Source of the DNA: Thermoplasmata archaeon
GTDB taxonomy: Archaea; Thermoplasmatota; Thermoplasmata; Thermoplasmatales; GCA-001856825
Reading direction: 5' to 3'
Length of the DNA: 6,294 nucleotides
Assembly: GCA_021831005.1 (NCBI GenBank)
Contig: JAKBNO010000126.1
Location: 1 to 6,294, forward strand
Shown: positions 1 to 5,306 of the stretch, piece after piece
How the letters are laid out: every line of letters starts with the position of its first letter
Numbering within the stretch: the stretch's first letter is position 1
Translations under genes and position numbers: made by a program
The notes under the pieces: model-generated
The model's database searches: none
The model's input: only the letters and a program-made list of their open reading frames with translations
What the model was told of the DNA's origin: nothing

Positions 1-45
1 GAGATCCCTAATCGCTGCCGTCTCTTCTGGAAGCTTGAAATCCAT
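1..45 (-). CDS. Acyl-CoA dehydrogenase, N-terminal fragment (runs off left edge)
   Basis: Only the first 15 codons are in the window, reading MDFKLPEETAAIRDL from the ATG at 45-43. This is the classic opening of the acyl-CoA dehydrogenase family, where the first helix of the N-terminal alpha domain reads roughly 'MDF.L.EE...IRD'. By family knowledge the full protein would be about 370-400 residues, FAD-bound, and would introduce a trans-2,3 double bond into an acyl-CoA. An alternative upstream ATG at 61-59 is in another frame and hits a stop. An AT-rich stretch at 77-86 is a candidate promoter, and the gene is divergent from the MqnA/MqnD-like gene starting at 134. A second family member lies at the right edge of the window. 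The call rests on 15 residues, so substrate class cannot be given. Confidence 0.6.
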   Translation of the reverse strand, partial: MDFKLPEETAAIRDL

Positions 46-76
46 GATTATTCGATTTCATTATGTGTAACCGAGT

Positions 77-86
77 TAAAATATTT
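77..86 (-). promoter_or_regulatory. Candidate TATA box for the left-edge acyl-CoA dehydrogenase
   Basis: On the minus strand the sequence reads AATATTTTAA, about 36 bases before the ATG at 45. An archaeal TATA box centred here would start transcription near 55, giving a leader of roughly ten bases. The divergent plus-strand gene has its own TATA-like box at 102-109, so the two promoters sit back to back in an 88-base gap. Judged by spacing and base composition only. Confidence 0.3.
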
Positions 87-101
87 CCGCGAAAAGAAAG
101 G

Positions 102-109
102 TTATAAGC
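102..109 (+). promoter_or_regulatory. TATA box and purine-rich BRE for the MqnA/MqnD-like gene
   Basis: TTATAAGC at 102-109 is preceded by the purine-rich GAAAAGAAAG (91-100), which resembles an archaeal TFB-recognition element. The box centre is about 28 bases before the ATG at 134, so transcription should begin on or within a few bases of the start codon. This predicts a leaderless mRNA, in agreement with the absence of a Shine-Dalgarno motif. Confidence 0.5.
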
Positions 110-133
110 TTCAAAAAAGTATGGTGATATTCG

Positions 134-868
134 ATGGAAATAGTGTTTCCTGACATACCGGAATATCATTTCATACTCAAGGGCTTGTACTCCAACCAGT
201 TCCCATCATATCCAAGATTCCAGTGCGAACCCGTCACTGACTTTGAAACGACATTGAAGGCTGATGTCGCGTTTGTTCCTGCACCTGTGGCGATCCTTAA
301 TTCTGGAGATTATTTATTTCTAAAGACAGGTAATATCTTCTCCTACTTTTCCGGGCCCCAAATATATTCAAATGAACTCATAGGCGACGAACTCTTTGTC
401 AACGAAAAGGACTTTGTTTCCGAATACTACGCGAAAATACTCTTGAACGGTGTAAGTGTCAGGAAAGGGGACGGTTATCCAAAGATCGTGGAGCCCAGGA
501 TAGCATTGCTCAACTACCAACCAGGTCTTCCGAAGATAGACCTTTACGGGAAGTGGAATAACTTTGCTGACAATCTCCCTTTCCCACTTTATTCTGCAAT
601 GATCAAGAGACCCCTCAGTAACTTGAAGGGGATCGTTGAGGAAGCGATCCATTCTTCCATCAAATACGCACTTGACAACTCCCCGTGGATAATCAAGGAC
701 ATTGCAACAATGTGCGGAATAGAAAATGTTGAGATGCTCAAGCGAGTAATGTTTCAATTCATCAACAAGAATACACTATCGATTTCGGAGGAAGAAGTCG
801 AGTCTTTGAAGGCACTCGAACAAGAAATGGGCAACAAGGGTTACCGGGTCAGTAGCTTGAAATTTTGA
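134..868 (+). CDS. MqnA/MqnD-like protein (menaquinone biosynthesis family, periplasmic-binding-protein fold)
   Basis: A 244-residue soluble protein with no signal peptide. Two stretches match the MqnA/MqnD (VitK2_biosynth) superfamily, whose members catalyse chorismate dehydration (MqnA) or release of 1,4-dihydroxy-6-naphthoate (MqnD) in the futalosine route to menaquinone. ADVAFVPAPVAIL (residues 43-55) matches the 'aDvalvPs..yl' strand-loop, and IDLYGKWNNFADNLPFPLY (135-153) matches the 'DLG..W.e.tglPlPl' hinge segment. The usual N-terminal signatures ('YLN..P' of MqnA, 'SPCPND' of MqnD) are absent and the protein is somewhat shorter than the 270-290 residues typical of those enzymes. It is therefore a divergent member whose exact reaction I cannot assign. 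It could instead be a ligand-binding relative with another role. The start at 134 is favoured by the TATA box about 28 bases upstream; the ATG at 121 is out of frame. A MenA-like prenyltransferase 1.5 kb downstream supports a quinone connection. Confidence 0.6.
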   Translation: MEIVFPDIPEYHFILKGLYSNQFPSYPRFQCEPVTDFETTLKADVAFVPAPVAILNSGDYLFLKTGNIFSYFSGPQIYSNELIGDELFVNEKDFVSEYYAKILLNGVSVRKGDGYPKIVEPRIALLNYQPGLPKIDLYGKWNNFADNLPFPLYSAMIKRPLSNLKGIVEEAIHSSIKYALDNSPWIIKDIATMCGIENVEMLKRVMFQFINKNTLSISEEEVESLKALEQEMGNKGYRVSSLKF

Positions 869-898
869 TTCTCCTATAAGGAAAATCAGTCAGTTACC

Positions 899-908
899 TA
901 TTAATATT
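899..908 (+). promoter_or_regulatory. TATA box for the PGI/PMI gene
   Basis: TATTAATATT at 899-908 is centred about 25 bases before the ATG at 929, the spacing expected for a leaderless archaeal transcript. No Shine-Dalgarno motif precedes the ATG. The gap of 60 bases from the preceding stop codon and this box suggest independent transcription. Confidence 0.45.
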
Positions 909-928
909 CAGAAATCCCATGACGATGG

Positions 929-1858
929 ATGGAATATATTGATGAAATTACCTCCCTGAAGAATCAGGTATCGTTTCGAGGGACCTTGGAGGTCCCCGAA
1001 GGTATCGAGAATGTGGTAATAGCAGGGATGGGTGGTTCGGGTATTGCTGGCAAGATATTTCAGGAACTTTACACAAAGAAGCCCGTAAGTCTTGTCACCT
1101 CGTATGACATTCCTGAATTCATTGGCCAGAAGACCCTGTTTGTTGCAATAAGCTATTCTGGAAACACGGAAGAGACCATTCAGGCCGTGAATAAGGCAAA
1201 GAAGAGGGGCGCACAAATTAGAGCCATCTCGTCTGGAGGTAAACTTGCAGAATTGGTCGAGAATACGGTCATAGTGCCAAAGGGATTCCAACCGAGATCG
1301 GCTGTGGGTTATCTCAGCGTACCCCTACTGAGAGGTTTTGGACTGCTGGACGACAAGGATGTTGAACTTACAAAGAATTTGCTGAGCGACCTGGATACGC
1401 ACCAGACTCGGTTCGAGGAATTCGGAAATGATATTTTCCAGAACAAGAGCATCCCTGTGATCTTTGGCACCCCGGGACTCAACGCGATCGCCTACAGGTG
1501 GAAAACCCAATTTAATGAGAACGCGAAGGTGCTCGCTTATTCAACTTCTTTCCCCGAACTGAACCATAACGATACGATGGCTCTTGAAAACACATACAGA
1601 AAAGATGAGTTCTATTTCTTCGTACTCACTTCCCGAACTCCCGAAAAGGAAATATCCAATAGGATAAGGATAACCTCTGAACTCTGCAACATTGAAATGC
1701 ATAAGGTTGAGGGTGAGGGGAACACCGTGTTTGCCAACACATTTACCCTGATACACAAGGGAGACTACATCTCGTACTTCCTTGCAAAGAAGAGAGGGGT
1801 TGATCCCAGAGACGTCGCGATTATTGAAAATCTCAAGAGGGAGCTTGCAGTGTCTTAG
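929..1858 (+). CDS. Bifunctional phosphoglucose/phosphomannose isomerase
   Basis: A 309-residue cytosolic enzyme of the archaeal PGI/PMI family (about 300-325 residues), which interconverts glucose-6-phosphate or mannose-6-phosphate with fructose-6-phosphate. It serves sugar catabolism, gluconeogenesis and mannose activation for glycans. Visible signatures are the glycine-rich GMGGSGIAG loop (33-41), the SIS phosphate-binding SYSGNTEET (75-83), QPRSAVGYLSVPLL (121-134), FNENAK (195-200), PELNHND (209-215), and the family-typical C-terminus with KRGVDPRDV (288-296) and NLKREL (301-306). From knowledge of crystallised archaeal relatives, Arg123, Glu198, His213 and Lys303 correspond to the active-site Arg, Glu, His and Lys. 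All are present, so the enzyme looks intact. The ATG at 925 stops after a few codons, so 929 is the start. The gene seems to be transcribed alone. Confidence 0.93.
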   Translation: MEYIDEITSLKNQVSFRGTLEVPEGIENVVIAGMGGSGIAGKIFQELYTKKPVSLVTSYDIPEFIGQKTLFVAISYSGNTEETIQAVNKAKKRGAQIRAISSGGKLAELVENTVIVPKGFQPRSAVGYLSVPLLRGFGLLDDKDVELTKNLLSDLDTHQTRFEEFGNDIFQNKSIPVIFGTPGLNAIAYRWKTQFNENAKVLAYSTSFPELNHNDTMALENTYRKDEFYFFVLTSRTPEKEISNRIRITSELCNIEMHKVEGEGNTVFANTFTLIHKGDYISYFLAKKRGVDPRDVAIIENLKRELAVS

Positions 1859-1920
1859 CGTGTTCTAAAGTACCAGCGAATCCAATAATACACACAATTA
1901 TCGAACAGTGCTTGACATAA

Positions 1921-1932
1921 TTATTAATATAA
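1921..1932 (+). promoter_or_regulatory. TATA box for the small winged-helix-like gene
   Basis: The AT-only run TTATTAATATAA (1921-1932) is centred about 31 bases before the ATG at 1958; its right half (TTAATATA) lies nearer the usual distance. It fits a leaderless or very short leader transcript. The 99-base gap from the PGI/PMI stop codon shows no clear T-tract terminator or other element. Confidence 0.4.
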
Positions 1933-1957
1933 CGCCAACTTAAACCATGAAATCGAG

Positions 1958-2311
1958 ATGACGGTTATAAAAAGGGAGGAGCTGGTCACTGCCCTGAACG
2001 TCATATTCAAACCGTCTGGAATGAACCAAAAAGAGATTGAAGAATTGGCAGACTATGTACTGAGCTTCTTTGGTTTTGAGGACACATTGGTAGATAACAT
2101 CCTGTCACAACAGGACAGAGACGTCTTTTACACCCTTGAAGAGACTGGAATACTTTCAACGAGCAGCGAGGACATTACCCTTATGAAAGGTAAGACATGG
2201 AGAATACACTACTGGCACATCAACGACCCGAAAATCAAGACGATCCTGAACAGCAAGAAAGAGGGCGAGGAAAACATCTACGACAAGATATTCAGAGAAG
2301 AGCTTAGATAA
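1958..2311 (+). CDS. Small conserved archaeal protein, winged-helix-like (DUF6015-type)
   Basis: A 117-residue charged, soluble protein of unknown function. I recall closely similar proteins in Thermoplasmata (possibly Pfam DUF6015, name from memory and not checked). Residues 1-48 look alpha-helical (REELVTALNVIF, KEIEELADYVLSFFGFED). Residues 52-88 look like a recognition helix followed by a beta wing: QDRDVFYTLEETGIL, then DITLMKGKTWRIHYWHI. That 'helix, short turn, hairpin' pattern is common in archaeal winged-helix DNA-binding proteins, but this is inference from sequence periodicity. The C-terminus is lysine/glutamate-rich with no cysteines for metal binding. An upstream ATG at 1947 stops within five codons, so 1958 is chosen. 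It stands alone with its own TATA box and a T-tract after it. Confidence 0.75.
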   Translation: MTVIKREELVTALNVIFKPSGMNQKEIEELADYVLSFFGFEDTLVDNILSQQDRDVFYTLEETGILSTSSEDITLMKGKTWRIHYWHINDPKIKTILNSKKEGEENIYDKIFREELR

Positions 2312-2349
2312 ACCTGCCCTTGAGCACAATGAGTGAAGAGCATCTGAGG

Positions 2350-2369
2350 ATCAATCGTTTTTTCTTGAT
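2350..2369 (+). terminator. Possible U-tract terminator after the winged-helix-like gene
   Basis: Six consecutive T residues (2358-2363) lie 47 bases after the stop codon at 2311. They are flanked by short inverted arms ATCAA (2350-2354) and TTGAT (2365-2369). Archaeal transcription commonly ends at such T-tracts, and the stem would be too weak to act as a bacterial-type hairpin. A separate promoter follows at 2391. Confidence 0.35.
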
Positions 2370-2390
2370 AGATTAGCTCGATTTGGTCAA

Positions 2391-2400
2391 CTTATAAATA
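2391..2400 (+). promoter_or_regulatory. Strong TATA box for the fused prenyltransferase gene
   Basis: CTTATAAATA (2391-2400) is the closest match to an archaeal TATA consensus in the window. Its centre is about 27 bases before the ATG at 2423, predicting a leaderless mRNA. A pair of ATCGAT elements lies between the box and the start codon (listed separately). Confidence 0.55.
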
Positions 2401-2424
2401 TCGATTTCTAATTTACTAATCGAT
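2400..2424. promoter_or_regulatory. Candidate operator: 7-base inverted repeat across the transcription start
   Basis: ATCGATT (2400-2406) and AATCGAT (2418-2424) form a perfect 7-base inverted repeat with an 11-base spacer. Because ATCGAT is itself a palindrome, it is also a direct repeat with a 19-base step, close to two DNA turns. The element begins at the last base of the TATA box and ends inside the ATG, where a bound repressor would block polymerase. If the mRNA is leaderless it cannot act as an RNA hairpin. Confidence 0.3.
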
Positions 2425-3772
2425 GGAAAACGAGGTTCTTGGCCTTCTACGAAAGGGTAGAACCATGGTGCTTTCAACCGATGGTGAGGCCCTCTGGTCG
2501 GCGAAGGTGTTTTACGCTCTAGAGGGAGGTCTCGTTTTCTTGGTGGAGAAGGGCAGTCTGACTCTCAAGAATATACAGAAGAATCCTAGCGTCGTTTTCA
2601 CCATCGATTTTGACACTCCGGACCTGTTCATCCAGGGAACCGGAAAGGTCACGGTTCTTGGAGAGCCGAGGGACTTCCATAAGGAAAGAGGTGCGCTGTT
2701 GTACAAGGTTCCGGAGGACACCCTTTTTGTGAAGTCTGGCCACGTCCTGATTGCAAAACTTTTACCAGACAACGTGAGATTCAGCGATTTCACCGCACAG
2801 CCGAAGAAAACGGACAACGAGTTCAAGCCAGAAGAACTCGGTGAAAAGAAGACATTAAGGTACTGGAGGGCCCTGAGACCATGGTCATTCCAGCAGAGTG
2901 TAACCTCTCTGATATTCGGTGCGTTGCTTGCATTCCAGGTAAGTTTTTCCTATAGGATCAACATCTATCTCCTCTTCCTTTCAATTGCTGCCCTAATTCT
3001 TGTTCACGGAGCTTTTAATGCATACAGCGATTATTTCGATTTCACCCTGAAGACAGATAAGCCCGAAGGAATGGGCTCTGCCGGGGCTAGGGTCCTCATA
3101 GACAGACTGATTCCAACAGACAAATTCCTCTATTACACAACTGGTATTTTTCTAACGGGATTGGTGCTGGGCATCTACTTGATTGTACTGAGACCTGCAA
3201 TCATTCCGTACGTTGTGATCGGATTGGTTGCTGGGCTTATATACGGGCTACCAAAATTTGGATGGAAACGAATTGCATTAGGAGATCTTGCTGTCTTTCT
3301 CGCATTCGGACCCGGCATATTCCTTGGATCACTGGTGCTCCAGGGAGGAGTTGTGGGCGTTCCTCAACTTCTGATCTCATTCTCACTCGGTATGATAATA
3401 GTTGCAATCCTTCACGGCAACAACTGGAGAGACATAAAGGACGACAAAGAAGCTGGGGTCAAGACAGTGGCCCTCTATCTTGGAGACAAAGGTTCGCTGA
3501 TCTACTACGTAGCCCTGATCTGGCTCTCGTATCCTTTGTTCATCATCGCAGTAATACTGGAACCCAGACTCTTCCCAATTCTGGGAGCTCTGCTGACCAT
3601 CCCGTGGGCAATCAGACTCACAAGAATAGCAGGAAACTCCAGAAATATGAAGAGGAATCTTCTGGATATGCTAACTGCCAACTTTACCTCTCTTCACATC
3701 TATTTCTCTGTGGTATTCCTTGCGGTCTTTCTTGCAATAATATACTTCTTCCCCTCACTACATCTCCCATAG
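2423..3772 (+). CDS. Fusion: PPOX-type flavin split-barrel domain + MenA/UBIAD1-type prenyltransferase
   Basis: A 449-residue two-domain protein. Residues 1-125 resemble the pyridoxamine-phosphate-oxidase-like split barrel: a strand pair around TMVLSTDGEALWSAKV, then FLVEKGSLTLKNIQKNPSVVF (40-60, the family's 'ekgs.k..ni..nP.V' segment) and GTGKVTVLGEP (72-82). This fold usually binds FMN, F420 or haem. A charged linker (126-146) leads to a UbiA-family integral membrane domain (about 147-449) with roughly nine hydrophobic segments. Motif 1 spans N199 to D212 (NAYSDYFDFTLKTD) and motif 2 is NNWRDIKDDKEAGVKT (333-348). The 'NN.RD...D..AG..T' form is typical of MenA, MqnP and UBIAD1, which attach a polyprenyl chain to dihydroxynaphthoate or a naphthoquinone at the membrane. 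Ser202 replaces a usual Asn. Menaquinone/thermoplasmaquinone synthesis is the likely role, but the barrel's function is unknown. There is no stop or shift between the domains. The start at 2423 is set by the TATA box. Confidence 0.85.
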   Translation: MENEVLGLLRKGRTMVLSTDGEALWSAKVFYALEGGLVFLVEKGSLTLKNIQKNPSVVFTIDFDTPDLFIQGTGKVTVLGEPRDFHKERGALLYKVPEDTLFVKSGHVLIAKLLPDNVRFSDFTAQPKKTDNEFKPEELGEKKTLRYWRALRPWSFQQSVTSLIFGALLAFQVSFSYRINIYLLFLSIAALILVHGAFNAYSDYFDFTLKTDKPEGMGSAGARVLIDRLIPTDKFLYYTTGIFLTGLVLGIYLIVLRPAIIPYVVIGLVAGLIYGLPKFGWKRIALGDLAVFLAFGPGIFLGSLVLQGGVVGVPQLLISFSLGMIIVAILHGNNWRDIKDDKEAGVKTVALYLGDKGSLIYYVALIWLSYPLFIIAVILEPRLFPILGALLTIPWAIRLTRIAGNSRNMKRNLLDMLTANFTSLHIYFSVVFLAVFLAIIYFFPSLHLP

Positions 3773-3790
3773 TCTTATACGAGTGACGAG

Positions 3791-4357
3791 TTACCTCGCA
3801 GAGGAAATCTGATTTCTGACTTCAGTCACAAGGTTGTTCAAAAGATCCCTCATGAACTTCTCCGCATTTTCGTCACTAAACTCTCCTTTCTCATTTATTT
3901 TTTTGTCAACGAAACTTATGATGACTTCCGGCTTGTTTATGATCCTTGAGTCAAGATACACGAAAGTTTGCCGAAGGTGGTACTGGGCCCTGGATCCTCC
4001 CATCATCCCTGTTGATGAGCTCATAATAGCCCCAATTTTCTTGGCAAACACGTTGTTTGGAACCGATGCCCAATCAATCGCGTTCTTCAGGTAACCGGGG
4101 ACTGAATAGTTGTATTCGGGAGTGACTACGAGGAAACCATCAGAATTGCTTATTAGATTCTTGAAGTCTACGACGGATGCGTCCGGGTTCCGTGTGGTTT
4201 CTGCGTTAAAAATAGGAATCTTTGAAATATCAGCTACCTGAAGACTAGAACCTTCGGGCATCAATGTAACTGCTTTTTCTAATACCTTCCTGCTAAAGGA
4301 ACCTGTCCTCAGGCTCCCTCCGATTCCTGCAATGACTATACCGTTCTCTCCATTCAT
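3791..4357 (-). CDS. NAD(P)H-dependent FMN reductase (quinone/azo/chromate-reductase type)
   Basis: A 188-residue flavodoxin-like protein of the NADPH-dependent FMN reductase family, normally 175-195 residues, so full length. GSLRTGSFSRKV (14-25) is the FMN-phosphate loop after the first strand. PEYNYSVPGYLKNAIDW (80-96) is the near-invariant flavin-contacting segment, and SSTGMMGGSRAQYHLRQTF (114-132) completes the site. Characterised relatives reduce quinones, azo dyes, chromate or free flavin in the cytosol with NAD(P)H; the sequence does not tell which. Its stop codon is 18 bases from that of the fused prenyltransferase, to which it is convergent. A role in two-electron quinone reduction would fit the neighbourhood but is not shown. 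The ATG at 4357 is chosen; another at 4353 is out of frame. An AT box lies about 24 bases upstream. Confidence 0.9.
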   Translation of the reverse strand: MNGENGIVIAGIGGSLRTGSFSRKVLEKAVTLMPEGSSLQVADISKIPIFNAETTRNPDASVVDFKNLISNSDGFLVVTPEYNYSVPGYLKNAIDWASVPNNVFAKKIGAIMSSSTGMMGGSRAQYHLRQTFVYLDSRIINKPEVIISFVDKKINEKGEFSDENAEKFMRDLLNNLVTEVRNQISSAR

Positions 4358-4376
4358 GAGCCCTGATTTCGACTAA

Positions 4377-4384
4377 GTAATTAA
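4377..4384 (-). promoter_or_regulatory. Candidate TATA box for the FMN reductase
   Basis: On the minus strand TTAATTAC (4384-4377) follows purine-rich CTAAAGAAAG, an arrangement like an archaeal BRE plus TATA box. Its centre is about 24 bases before the ATG at 4357, consistent with a leaderless transcript. Confidence 0.4.
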
Positions 4385-4396
4385 CTTTCTTTAGTT

Positions 4397-4406
4397 TAGT
4401 TAACTA
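4397..4406. promoter_or_regulatory. Palindrome in the divergent FMN reductase / aldo-keto reductase promoter region
   Basis: TAGTTAACTA is a perfect 10-base palindrome near the middle of the 79-base gap between two divergent oxidoreductase genes. The half-site TTAACT recurs 19 bases to the left (4381-4386), inside the flank of the minus-strand TATA box. The palindrome sits just upstream of the plus-strand TATA-like run. A regulator bound here could control both genes. The region is AT-rich, so chance occurrence is possible. Confidence 0.3.
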
Positions 4407-4420
4407 TTTTTTTTATATTT
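4405..4420 (+). promoter_or_regulatory. TATA-like AT tract for the aldo/keto reductase
   Basis: A run of T followed by TATATTTT covers 4405-4420, about 17-32 bases before the ATG at 4437. The exact box within it cannot be fixed by eye. A GAGG at 4427-4430 lies six bases before that ATG and could act as a Shine-Dalgarno motif if the transcript has a short leader. It is the only such motif placed before a start in this window. Confidence 0.35.
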
Positions 4421-4436
4421 TGTCCCGAGGAAATAG

Positions 4437-5267
4437 ATGGAAGCTACATTCTGTCATTTTGAAATCATGGATAGCGACGTCCCTGGAATAGAGATGAGAA
4501 AAATGGGTTCTACCGGAGAGAAAGTTTCTTCGATAGGGCTTGGAACGTACGGAATAAGCAACTACAAGGCTGCGGAGGAGGCATTCTATTATGCAATAGA
4601 TCGAGGCGTGTCCCTGATCGATACTGCTGAGATCTACAATACCGAAGATTTTGTAGGGAACGTTATTAAAAAGGTGGGCAGAGAAAATTTGTTCATAACC
4701 ACAAAGGTTGCACCAAAGAATCTGACCTCCAAGGAAAGTACTCTCAGGTCAGCTAAAGGATCACTGAAGAAATTGGGGATCGGTGCCGTAGATCTAATCC
4801 TGATTCATTGGCCTCACGATACTATGAGTATCTCTGATCAGGTCAAGAATATCGAGTCAGTTCGGAAAGAGGGGCTCACGCGATACATAGGCGTAAGCAA
4901 TTTTTCAGTCGAGCAAATGGAAGAAGCTAGGAGTTCAACGAGCACTTCTGAAATTGTTTGCAATCAGGTTGAGTACAATATGACAAAAAGAGATGTAGAA
5001 AAAGACGTGATTCCGTATTGCGAAGTGAACGGAATGAGTGTGGTGGCTTATACTCCAATCGAGAAAGGATCTCCTCAAAAGTACAAGGGAATGAAGGATG
5101 TATCCTCTAGTACGGGCAAGACGCCTATTCAAATCTCCCTCAACTTCCTGATGCGTAATTCGGCAGTAATACCAATTCCGAAATCAGAAAATCTGGACCA
5201 CATTAAGGAAATTCTAGGCTCGACCGGCTGGAGATTAAAGGACAAGGAAATTGCTCTTCTGGATTGA
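4437..5267 (+). CDS. Aldo/keto reductase
   Basis: A 276-residue NAD(P)H-dependent oxidoreductase of the aldo/keto reductase superfamily (TIM barrel, typically 270-330 residues), which reduces aldehydes or ketones, or oxidises sugars, in the cytosol. The catalytic tetrad is visible: Asp62 in SLIDTAEIY, Tyr67, Lys90 in FITTKVAP and His124 in LILIHWPH. Other family segments are GLGTYGI (34-40), YIGVSNFSVEQ (150-160), NQVEYNMTKR (176-185), VVAYTPIEKG (202-211) and the cofactor-binding IPIPKSENLDHIKEI (245-259). The substrate cannot be inferred. The N-terminus is uncertain: family members usually begin just before 'RKMGSTGEKVS', which would correspond to the ATG at 4494 (Met20); the ATG at 4467 (Met11) is another option. 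The AT-rich promoter and GAGG motif upstream favour 4437, which adds a 19-residue extension. It is divergent from the FMN reductase. Confidence 0.9.
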   Translation: MEATFCHFEIMDSDVPGIEMRKMGSTGEKVSSIGLGTYGISNYKAAEEAFYYAIDRGVSLIDTAEIYNTEDFVGNVIKKVGRENLFITTKVAPKNLTSKESTLRSAKGSLKKLGIGAVDLILIHWPHDTMSISDQVKNIESVRKEGLTRYIGVSNFSVEQMEEARSSTSTSEIVCNQVEYNMTKRDVEKDVIPYCEVNGMSVVAYTPIEKGSPQKYKGMKDVSSSTGKTPIQISLNFLMRNSAVIPIPKSENLDHIKEILGSTGWRLKDKEIALLD

Positions 5268-5306
5268 CGTTGAACTTGGGTAGAGCAAAGATCCGTCAAT
5301 CGGTGA

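Noticed and set aside
368..757. Minus-strand open frame of 129 codons opposite the MqnA/MqnD-like gene
   Set aside because: No family resemblance and no promoter; the plus-strand frame carries the recognisable motifs.
908..1291. Minus-strand open frame of 127 codons opposite the PGI/PMI gene
   Set aside because: Fully antisense to conserved isomerase motifs, including the GMGGSGIAG loop; no family pattern of its own.
3262..3786. Plus-strand open frame of 174 codons inside the prenyltransferase gene
   Set aside because: It overlaps the conserved membrane domain in another frame; its Arg/Ser-rich sequence has no domain pattern or promoter. It is a shadow of the real gene.
3834..4094. Plus-strand open frame of 86 codons opposite the FMN reductase
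   Set aside because: Antisense to the conserved flavin-binding segment of the reductase; it lacks a promoter and any known domain.
5268..5306. Continuation of the CBS pseudogene up to the aldo/keto reductase stop
   Set aside because: The short reading frames here contain stops and show no convincing CBS similarity, so I did not extend the pseudogene over them.
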